A stretch of 8,036 nucleotides of DNA, taken from the NCBI GenBank assembly GCA_937880545.1, contig CALFKA010000077.1:1-8036 (forward strand), in the 5' to 3' direction. Positions 1 to 6,675 of the stretch are shown here, one piece after another (within the stretch, counting starts at the first letter, position 1; every line of letters starts with the position of its first letter). The DNA is from an uncultured Clostridia bacterium (GTDB lineage Bacteria > Bacillota > Clostridia > Peptostreptococcales > Acidaminobacteraceae). The notes beneath the pieces were generated by a model. That model made no database searches and was not told the DNA's origin. It worked only from the letters and a program-made list of their open reading frames with translations. Position numbers and translations under genes: made by a program.

Positions 1-109
1 AGGAGAATTCATCCGGACGGTCCTGGCTTCTGATATGAGTGAAGAAGAAAAAGACATCATCATTACGAGCGGGATTCAGGCACTCAGCGGAGAGGAGATC
101 ACGATATGA
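1..109 (+). CDS. 3' end of probable SbcD/YhaO-type DNA repair exonuclease (metallophosphoesterase), partial
   Basis: An open frame enters from the left edge (first full codon at base 2) and gives 35 residues ending in ...GEEITI before TGA at 107-109. The tail is short, acidic and helical (around DMSEEEKD and ALSGEEI). No catalytic motif of the phosphoesterase lies in the window, so the identity rests on context. The next gene encodes a YhaN/SbcC-like ATPase, and in Bacillota such ATPases usually follow a gene for their SbcD/YhaO-like nuclease partner, which cuts DNA using two metal ions. The TGA overlaps the downstream ATG as ATGA, and this gene's last codons contain the downstream ribosome binding site, so translation of the two is probably coupled. 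The frame is sure; the family name is inference. Another upstream protein in the same operon is possible. Confidence 0.55.
   Translation, partial: GEFIRTVLASDMSEEEKDIIITSGIQALSGEEITI
93..97 (+). promoter_or_regulatory. Ribosome binding site of the YhaN-like gene
   Basis: AGGAG sits 8 bases before the ATG at 106, inside the last codons of the upstream gene. It supports ATG 106 as the start and fits translational coupling through the ATGA overlap. Confidence 0.75.
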
Positions 110-3072
110 AGCTGATCAGCTGTTATATTGAGAACTTTGGCAATCTCTGCGACTATGCCATTGATTTTGCTTCCGATCTCACTGTTATTAGCGAAGAAAA
201 CGGATTTGGAAAAACAACTCTGGCTGAATTCATCCGGGCGATGTTCTATGGATTCCCTCGGGCAAGCAAAGATCTCGAGAAGAACACCCGAAGAAAGAAC
301 AGTCCGTGGCAGGGAGGTACCTATGGAGGTAATCTTGTCTTTGAGCATGGAGGACGCCGCTATCGAATAGAGAGGACGTTTGGTTTTGTCCCCAAAGAAG
401 ATACATTTCAGCTCTATGATCTTCAGACCAATCAAAGAACTAGAGATTTCTCAGAGGAAGTCGGTCTTGAGCTTTTCGAGCTCGATGCCGCTTCTTTTGA
501 GAGGAGCACCTATCTACCCCAGGTCCATGACATCACCTCCTTTACCACCTCAAGCATCCAGGCAAAATTGGGAGATCTTGTCCAGGACACCAACGACATC
601 AATAACTTTGATAAGGCGATCAGAGCGCTGCAGAGCAGAAGAACATCTTTCCAGCCTTACCGGGGTCGCGGTGGAGTCCTTGCAGAAGCGGAGAGAAATA
701 TTGCAAAACGGCAGATGGAGCTTGATGAGCATCTGCGTCTTCTGCCGGAACTGGACCGGCTACTTTTGGAGGTAGAGCAGGAAGAAAAGCAAAAAGAAAG
801 CTATCAGAAGACACTTGAAGAAACTCGTGAGGAAATGACCCATGCAGCAAGAGCCGCATCGAGAGAGGCTCTTGTAGCTCAGCACCATTTCTTTCAAAAC
901 CAAAAGCGGAAGTTCGTAAATCAAAAGCAGGAGATCCTGGAGAAGTATCCCTTAGGCATCCCCACAGAAGATGAGGCGAACGAACTGGTCACTCTTTTTG
1001 ACAGGCTGGCAGAGGTTGGTACGGAGTCCGAGCCTACGGAAGCAGAGCTTGCGGAGGAAATCTTCTTCTCTGAGCAGGAAGAGAGATTTGATAGTGTTCC
1101 TCTGGAAGACGATTTTGATAGACTCCACAGACTCTCGGAGCGGCATATTTCTTTCACCGGCAGCCTGGCGGATGCGGAACTTTCTGAGAGTGAAAAGAGA
1201 AAACTGGAAGACCTACAAATCTTTTTTATGGGCGGTATCCCGGAAGACGAGACGATCGATGTCTGGGAAGGAAAAGAAGACAGGCTTAAGATCTTGCTGA
1301 GTCGAGCAGAAGAACTAGAACTTCCGGCGGAGGAAGAGATACAGCTTCAACACCTGGACATCTTCTTTTCCCCCGGTGTACCTGAAGAACCCACTCTCAC
1401 GAACAGACAGAGTGACCTCGAAAGAGCAGAGGAACTTAGGCAGGAAAATCTTCGGATCGCTGCCACTGACGGTGCGGTATTACCCCCTTTCGACTCGCAG
1501 AAGAAGGAATACAAAGTTTGGTTCCTCCTTCCCTTGCTTCTCGGACTGGCAGCTTCGGGCGGTGGGGTTCTCCTTTTGATTCGGGAGCTCTTTGCCTTTG
1601 GGGGTGGACTATTGGCGTTGGGTGTTCTCCTTCTCATCGGAGCGATCTATCTTCGACTCAAGCAGATGGTGTCGAGCGGACTTTCTTCCGAGCGTTCCAT
1701 TCTCCCTCGAGAAGACCGCCAAGTCATTCAAAAAAATGAACAAGAAGCTGCGGAGCTCGAGAGAGCTGTGCTCCAATTTGCTTCTATCTATATTTCTGAC
1801 AGCCGGCCCCTCTCAGCAAAATTGACAGAGATTCAGACGAAGAGAGATCAGTATGTTGCGTTAAAGAATAGGCAGGAACAGCTGGAGACGCAGCGTCTAC
1901 TGGTAGAAGCTGAGGCAGAAGAAATCCAGTTATTTCTGCAAGAGCAATTGAAACCTTACCGCTCAGAGAGTCTACCCTTTCACGATACCCTCGTTGACAT
2001 ACACACGAAGCGCTCTAATTTATTGGATCTTGAGAAAAAACAACAGGAACTTCAGGAGAGAGCAAAAGAGCTAGAGGAGAAGATCGAAAGTATCGATCAA
2101 GAACTGACATCTTTTTTGGTGCAGTATCATGAACATCCGGATCCGGAACGCTATGGAAGCCAGCTGACGAAGATCCAAAGAGATGCCGATGCCTTCCAAA
2201 GAGCCAAGGAGAATATATCTGAGCGGAGAAAGCAGAGGGAAGCCAGAGAAAAGCTGCGCAAGAAATACAGTGAACAGTTGGCTCACTTTACTGAGAAATA
2301 TAGCATCACGTTAAAACCGCAGGAGCGCCTGCTCGCCCGCCAAATTCGTGATGATGTGAGAAAAGTGGAGTCGCTGAGCGAAGAAGTCGAAAAATCAAAA
2401 CAGGATCTGGAGCAGTTTTATCTGAAGAACAAAACTGAGCTGGAGGCAGCTCCGGAGAAAAGTGTCCGCAGCATGGATGAGCTGAAAGAACTGGAAGATT
2501 TCTTCCTTGCCTCCTTCTCTCAGGTCTCGGAATCACTGAGCGAAACGCTCCAGGAACTTCGAAACGTTCAAGAGCGAGTGGATATGATTTCTGTTCTTCG
2601 CGATGACCTCTTAGCATGGACAGAGCGAAGAAGAGAAGCGATAACAAAATCGGATCTTCTCGACAAGACGATCTCCCTCCTGCAGAAATCAAAGGACTCA
2701 CTCTCAAGTAGCTACCTTGATACCATTCAGCAGAGCTTTGCCAAGTATATGCACCGCTTACTGGATGAGGAGGAAGAGAGCATCTTCGTCAACAAAGATC
2801 TTCAGGTGCAGATGGAGCGAAGGGGAGCGGCGAGAGAGCTAGGCTATTTCAGCGTAGGCCAGGCAGACATTGTCATGCTCTGCATGCGCTTTGCTCTTAT
2901 AGAAGCGCTGTTTAAAGACAAGAAGCCTTTTGTCATCCTCGATGATCCCTTCGTCAATCTCGATGACATCAATACGGAAAAAGCACTGAATCTCCTCAAA
3001 GATCTCAGCGAAGAATATCAAATCATTTACTTGACCTGTAACAGCAGCCGCGAGCCGGAAGTTTATAACTAA
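106..3072 (+). CDS. YhaN/SbcC-like AAA (SMC/Rad50-type) ATPase with central membrane hairpin
   Basis: 988-residue ATPase, probably the motor partner of the SbcD/YhaO-like nuclease encoded just upstream, acting on DNA ends or damage. The N-terminal half-site has the P-loop at residues 30-38 (EENGFGKTT) and a Q-loop at Q139. Charged coiled-coil regions run from about 190 to 460 and 520 to 870. The C-terminal half-site has the signature SVGQ (916-919), Walker B around VILDDP (D946, D947) and a D-loop NLDD. Residues 472-492 and 496-516 are two hydrophobic helices joined by a short Arg-Glu turn, placed where Rad50/SbcC carry the zinc hook; there is no CxxC. I recall similar hairpins in B. subtilis YhaN (about 960 residues). 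Oddities: E30 replaces the first P-loop Gly, N979 lies where a switch His might be expected, and a ~47-residue repeat covers 276-445. Start: ATG with a good ribosome site and a 4-base overlap. The family is clear; the substrate is inferred. Confidence 0.9.
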   Translation: MKLISCYIENFGNLCDYAIDFASDLTVISEENGFGKTTLAEFIRAMFYGFPRASKDLEKNTRRKNSPWQGGTYGGNLVFEHGGRRYRIERTFGFVPKEDTFQLYDLQTNQRTRDFSEEVGLELFELDAASFERSTYLPQVHDITSFTTSSIQAKLGDLVQDTNDINNFDKAIRALQSRRTSFQPYRGRGGVLAEAERNIAKRQMELDEHLRLLPELDRLLLEVEQEEKQKESYQKTLEETREEMTHAARAASREALVAQHHFFQNQKRKFVNQKQEILEKYPLGIPTEDEANELVTLFDRLAEVGTESEPTEAELAEEIFFSEQEERFDSVPLEDDFDRLHRLSERHISFTGSLADAELSESEKRKLEDLQIFFMGGIPEDETIDVWEGKEDRLKILLSRAEELELPAEEEIQLQHLDIFFSPGVPEEPTLTNRQSDLERAEELRQENLRIAATDGAVLPPFDSQKKEYKVWFLLPLLLGLAASGGGVLLLIRELFAFGGGLLALGVLLLIGAIYLRLKQMVSSGLSSERSILPREDRQVIQKNEQEAAELERAVLQFASIYISDSRPLSAKLTEIQTKRDQYVALKNRQEQLETQRLLVEAEAEEIQLFLQEQLKPYRSESLPFHDTLVDIHTKRSNLLDLEKKQQELQERAKELEEKIESIDQELTSFLVQYHEHPDPERYGSQLTKIQRDADAFQRAKENISERRKQREAREKLRKKYSEQLAHFTEKYSITLKPQERLLARQIRDDVRKVESLSEEVEKSKQDLEQFYLKNKTELEAAPEKSVRSMDELKELEDFFLASFSQVSESLSETLQELRNVQERVDMISVLRDDLLAWTERRREAITKSDLLDKTISLLQKSKDSLSSSYLDTIQQSFAKYMHRLLDEEEESIFVNKDLQVQMERRGAARELGYFSVGQADIVMLCMRFALIEALFKDKKPFVILDDPFVNLDDINTEKALNLLKDLSEEYQIIYLTCNSSREPEVYN
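931..1440 (+). repeat. Four-copy degenerate ~47-residue protein repeat inside the YhaN-like ATPase
   Basis: Residues 276-445 of the ATPase contain four copies of a motif of the form L..L..FF..G[IV]P followed by acidic residues. The anchoring prolines are P286, P332, P379 and P426, spaced 46, 47 and 47 residues. Copies 3 and 4 are clearest (IFFMGGIPED and IFFSPGVPEE), each with a Leu exactly 20 residues before the Pro (L359, L406). Copies 1 (YPLGIPTED) and 2 (FDSVPLEDD) are weaker. The block ends about 27 residues before the first membrane helix. The regular spacing is seen directly; that it forms a repeated fold is inference. Confidence 0.6.
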
Positions 3073-3073
3073 A

Positions 3074-3080
3074 AGAGGTG
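3074..3080 (+). promoter_or_regulatory. Ribosome binding site that selects a TTG start for the first exporter gene
   Basis: AGAGGTG, followed by A, matches the 16S anti-Shine-Dalgarno region well and ends 6 bases before TTG 3087. The in-frame GTG at 3078 is part of this site and has no usable ribosome site of its own, so TTG 3087 is the better start. Confidence 0.65.
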
Positions 3081-3086
3081 AAAGCG

Positions 3087-4883
3087 TTGTCAGACTATAT
3101 AAAAGAGGCACCGAGCGCTTCTTCGGCAAGGCAGATGTTCTCTCGGGTACGCACCCGCGAGCGAATACTCTATCTATTTCACTGGCTTAGTGGCGGTGCG
3201 CTGTCACTGACGGAAGTGTTCGGTCTTAGCATGATCGCAGGACTTCTGTCAGATGGATCACTCTCTCAAGCGCTCCTTCTTATTATTTTCTATGCGCTTC
3301 TTCTTGGATTTCTGAGAATAGTGATGATCCAGACAGATGCGATGGCCTTTGCTCCTTTTAACTCCATTCGCGGGGACTATTTCCTGAAATCACTTCTTGT
3401 AATGACTTCTATGGATCTCAAGTACTTTGAGAATCCCTCCTTCCAGGATGAAATAGATATCGCAGAGCGCGCTATCAGTAACAACTTAGAAGGTCTGGAA
3501 GGTATTTATCATAAGTTTTTCCCGCTGGGAGCAGACGTTGTTTCGTGGATTGTTCTTGGGGCGGTGATGGCAACGCTTCGTCCATGGTTGTTTCCTCTTT
3601 ACCTTGTACCTGTAGTAATTTATGTAGCGGTGACACGCTGGGTCAGCAGCCGACAAAACACCCGGCGAGCAGAGAGGCAATCCTCTGAGCGCAAGAACAA
3701 TGTCTACAGTCGCAGTGCCAGCGACTTTAAGTATGGAAAAGATAGCCGTCTTTATAACCTCCGCCAACTTCTTTTGCAGAGATTTACGGATGAAATAGAA
3801 AAACTCAGGGAGATCCTTACATGGCACTATCGCCTGGATGTGTTGGGCTTTTCGATCAGTTTTGTCGCGATCATTCTTGTCGATCTGCTTTCTTTTTATC
3901 TGCTGATTCTGGCGCGAACAGATGGCATAAGTCTGGAAAAGTTTGTCTTGTATCTCAGCGCTCTGACGGCGATGAGCCTGATTATGTTGCGCTTGGCGCA
4001 GTCGATTACCTTTCTCTTCAAGGAGTTTCGGGATGTACGACGCTACTTTGGCTATATAAATGGCAACTGGAGCAGTGCGTCAGGCTCGTATGAACAGGAA
4101 CTGACGAAAGCCCCCTCTATTCGCTTTGAAAACGTCTCCTTTTCTTATCCGAACACGGATAAAAAAGTGATCGACAATGTCAGTTTTACTCTGGAAGCCG
4201 GAAAAAAAGTGGCCCTCGTGGGAATCAACGGTGCCGGCAAGACGACACTGATGAAACTTCTTATGGGACTCTATCGGCCAGACAGCGGACATATTTACAT
4301 AGATGGTATTGATTATCATGCATTTTCTCTATCGGATATGCGAAAGATCTTTGCTGTGGTGTTTCAGGAAGTGGAGCCACTGTCAATCACGATCGCGCAA
4401 CATGTGTCTTGTAAGTATGAAGACATTGACAGACAAAAGGTTGAGCGGGCGCTTCGCAGAGCCGGCATCTGGAAAAAAGTAGAGTCTCTTGAGAAGGGCA
4501 TGGACAGCATGCTTCTAAAAGTTGTCGATGAGAAAGGCGTCATCTTCTCCGGAGGAGAGAATCAGAAGCTTATGATCGCCCGCGCGCTTTACAGAGAAGA
4601 AGCCAAAATCATGGTGATGGATGAACCGACAGCGGCACTTGATGCCCTGGCGGAAGCAGAAATTTACCGAGAATTTGACTCGATTATGCATGGGCTCACC
4701 GGCTTCTTTATTTCTCACCGCTTAGCCAGCACCCAGTTCTGTGACGAGATCCTCCTCATGGATGAAGGACGTATCGCCGAGCGCGGTACACACCGTGAAC
4801 TGATGGAGTCCGGTGGCATCTATCACAAAATGTACGAGACGCAAAAGAAATACTATCAGGAGGCTCAGCATGAAGAGGCTTAA
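3087..4883 (+). CDS. ABC exporter half-transporter, permease fused to ATPase (first of a pair)
   Basis: 598-residue inner-membrane half-transporter counted from TTG 3087. The membrane domain has about six helices (roughly 38-58, 62-81, 151-167, 168-186, 252-277, 286-312). The ATPase domain starts near 345 with A-loop Y354, Walker A GINGAGKTT (379-387), Q-loop Q427, signature FSGGE (487-491), Walker B MVMDEP (D512, E513), D-loop AALD and switch H544. All catalytic residues are present. The order membrane domain then ATPase marks a type IV (MsbA/LmrA-like) exporter. The gene follows the YhaN-like gene after 14 bases and overlaps the next exporter gene by 14, so it probably pairs with that product. 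The substrate cannot be read: there is no precursor peptide, modification enzyme or peptidase domain nearby. An in-frame GTG at 3078 would add three residues but lies in the ribosome site; a later ATG at 3135 is less well supported. Confidence 0.9.
   Translation: MSDYIKEAPSASSARQMFSRVRTRERILYLFHWLSGGALSLTEVFGLSMIAGLLSDGSLSQALLLIIFYALLLGFLRIVMIQTDAMAFAPFNSIRGDYFLKSLLVMTSMDLKYFENPSFQDEIDIAERAISNNLEGLEGIYHKFFPLGADVVSWIVLGAVMATLRPWLFPLYLVPVVIYVAVTRWVSSRQNTRRAERQSSERKNNVYSRSASDFKYGKDSRLYNLRQLLLQRFTDEIEKLREILTWHYRLDVLGFSISFVAIILVDLLSFYLLILARTDGISLEKFVLYLSALTAMSLIMLRLAQSITFLFKEFRDVRRYFGYINGNWSSASGSYEQELTKAPSIRFENVSFSYPNTDKKVIDNVSFTLEAGKKVALVGINGAGKTTLMKLLMGLYRPDSGHIYIDGIDYHAFSLSDMRKIFAVVFQEVEPLSITIAQHVSCKYEDIDRQKVERALRRAGIWKKVESLEKGMDSMLLKVVDEKGVIFSGGENQKLMIARALYREEAKIMVMDEPTAALDALAEAEIYREFDSIMHGLTGFFISHRLASTQFCDEILLMDEGRIAERGTHRELMESGGIYHKMYETQKKYYQEAQHEEA
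4858..4863 (+). promoter_or_regulatory. Ribosome binding site of the second exporter gene
   Basis: A perfect AGGAGG lies within the end of the first exporter gene, 6 bases before ATG 4870. It fixes that ATG as the start over an in-frame GTG at 4813, which would overlap the previous gene by 71 bases. Confidence 0.85.
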
Positions 4884-6675
4884 GGCGGTGAGGGTCATGC
4901 TCCGACTGATCATGAAAGAAAACCCTTCCAGTCTGGTATGGCTCGTGATCTCGGGACTCCTGTCGACCTTCCGAGTCATCTTTATCGTATCGATTCCGAA
5001 GCTGATGATCGATGGGTTTCTCAAGAACTACTCATTTTTACAATATGTGCAGCTGATACTGATCATCGCCGGCGTAAAGCTTCTACTGTCACTGCTTGGT
5101 AAGTGGGTCGACAATCGCCAGCTCATCCACCAGGAGATCATGCGAAATAAGTATCTCCGAGTCCTTTCGGATAAGGTCATGTCGATTGACTATGCCCATC
5201 TGGAAGATCCTGCCGTTCTGGAGCTTCGTGAAGCAGGTTTTTTTGCTCTGTCTGCCTACCGAGCGCTCGACATGATGTTTCAGTTACTGATCGATGTCGC
5301 CTCCGGTATTTTTACACTTCTGACAATCACAGCGCTTCTGATCTACTTCAGTCTGCCGATCTTTTTACTCATCTTCGGACTTACAGCTGTCTCGACACTC
5401 CTCTCATTCTTTGCTGTCCAAAAAGCCACGGAATATACCAAAAAACAGATCCCGATCAATCGTGTATATAACTATTACTTCGGAGAAGCAAGTGGAGCAG
5501 ACAGACAGAAAGAATACCGTATGTACGATTTGGGAAAAATAGTTGTTCAGGTAGTGAAGGAGCTAAACAGCGATACCGCCAAATGGGTTCGCATCATGAA
5601 AATACTCCAGGCAAATACAGCATCCCTACAAATGGTGATCCAGTCACTGATCACACTGATCGTCATGGTCTTTGCGGCGTATAGAACGCAGGGACAGTGG
5701 GGAGATGTCATATCCGTAGCTGATTTCACCTTTTTTGTCGGCATTGCGGTTCAGTTCTCGACTTCCTTTGAAAGTGCTCTGAGAGGTGTTTTTGGTTCTT
5801 TCCAGGCGCTTGATATGTTGCAGCCTCTGGCTGACTTCATGGAGATTCCTGATAGCCGGTTGCACAGCGGAGAGAAGATACCCGGATCTTTTGAGAATTT
5901 GGAATTCAATAATGTCAGCTTTCGTTACCCACAGGGAGATCGACAGATTCTTGAGAATATTTCATTTCGCATTGAAAATGGGGAACATATCTCTATCGTG
6001 GGTGTCAATAATGCCGGCAAGACCACGATCGTCAAACTGATCTGCCGTCTATTTGAGCCGGATGAAGGAGAAATTCTCTATAACGGCATCTCGATCAAAG
6101 AGTATGACTATCAAGCTTGGCTCAGACTCGTGGCTACTGTCTTTCAAGACTTTCAATTTTTGCCTCTTTCTCTGAAGGAGAACCTCTCCGAGACGCAAGA
6201 TGACACCAGAATCATGAAGACACTAGAGATGGTGGGCATGAAAGAAAAGATCGAAAAGCTGCCGCAGGGACTGGACAGCCAACTGAACAAATTCCTGCAT
6301 GAAGATGCAGTGGAGTTTTCCGGCGGAGAGAAGCAAAAACTGGCCATCGCAAGAAGCATCCTAAAAGAGGGTGAACTCATCATCCTCGATGAACCGACAG
6401 CGGCACTTGATCCATTTGCTGAAAGTGAGATCTACGAGCATTTTTCGGAGATGGTGAAAGGCAAAACTACCATCTTCATCTCCCACCGCATGAGCTCTTC
6501 ATTGTTCTGCGATAAGATTCTTCTTCTGGATGGAGGGAAAGTGGCAGCGTTTGATTCACACAAAGAACTCATGAAAACAGACAATATGTACAGGACACTT
6601 TTTCTCGCTCAGGCACAGCACTATAAGAATGAAAGCGAGAATGATTTACACGAGAAAGAGTCCATCTTTTCTTAG
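4870..6675 (+). CDS. ABC exporter half-transporter, permease fused to ATPase (second of a pair)
   Basis: 601-residue half-transporter, the likely heterodimer partner of the preceding gene product. Membrane helices fall near 22-45, 58-77, 138-160, 161-183, 252-271 and 283-300. The ATPase domain has A-loop Y353, Walker A GVNNAGKTT (378-386, with Asn where Gly is usual), Q-loop Q426 in VFQDF, signature FSGGE (483-487), Walker B IILDEP (D507, E508), D-loop AALD and switch H539. Both partners share the uncommon FSGGE signature and the DEPTAALD block. Since Walker B Glu and switch His are intact in both, neither site looks degenerate, unlike many heterodimeric exporters. ATG 4870 has a perfect ribosome site and overlaps the previous gene by 14 bases, pointing to coupled, near-equal synthesis. 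The tail after the ATPase is hydrophilic and acidic, and its last 30 bases overlap the convergent ABC-F gene. The substrate is unknown. Confidence 0.9.
   Translation: MKRLKAVRVMLRLIMKENPSSLVWLVISGLLSTFRVIFIVSIPKLMIDGFLKNYSFLQYVQLILIIAGVKLLLSLLGKWVDNRQLIHQEIMRNKYLRVLSDKVMSIDYAHLEDPAVLELREAGFFALSAYRALDMMFQLLIDVASGIFTLLTITALLIYFSLPIFLLIFGLTAVSTLLSFFAVQKATEYTKKQIPINRVYNYYFGEASGADRQKEYRMYDLGKIVVQVVKELNSDTAKWVRIMKILQANTASLQMVIQSLITLIVMVFAAYRTQGQWGDVISVADFTFFVGIAVQFSTSFESALRGVFGSFQALDMLQPLADFMEIPDSRLHSGEKIPGSFENLEFNNVSFRYPQGDRQILENISFRIENGEHISIVGVNNAGKTTIVKLICRLFEPDEGEILYNGISIKEYDYQAWLRLVATVFQDFQFLPLSLKENLSETQDDTRIMKTLEMVGMKEKIEKLPQGLDSQLNKFLHEDAVEFSGGEKQKLAIARSILKEGELIILDEPTAALDPFAESEIYEHFSEMVKGKTTIFISHRMSSSLFCDKILLLDGGKVAAFDSHKELMKTDNMYRTLFLAQAQHYKNESENDLHEKESIFS

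Noticed and set aside
76..435. Minus-strand open frame of 119 codons over the start of the ATPase gene
   Set aside because: It lies opposite strongly motif-bearing coding sequence, has no recognisable domain, and its composition looks like an antisense shadow.
1518..1739. Possible small plus-strand protein overlapping the membrane hairpin region
   Set aside because: It is only an alternative frame of the hydrophobic segment, with no good ribosome site.
2306..2707. Minus-strand open frame of 133 codons inside the ATPase gene
   Set aside because: The plus strand here encodes the coiled-coil arm leading into the C-terminal ATPase half; the antisense product is Arg/Pro/Ser-rich with no motif.
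106..3072. Classical SbcC with a zinc hook
   Set aside because: No CxxC anywhere in the protein; a membrane hairpin occupies the middle and the signature is SVGQ, which fits the YhaN type better.
6654..6671. Possible terminator hairpin at the convergent gene ends (GAAAGA...TCTTTTC)
   Set aside because: The stem is short, A/T-rich and imperfect, has no following T-run, and is fully within coding sequence of both genes.
3087..6675. Bacteriocin or lantibiotic export system with an encoded peptide
   Set aside because: Neither subunit has an N-terminal peptidase domain, and there is no space for a precursor gene; gaps are 14 bases or overlaps.
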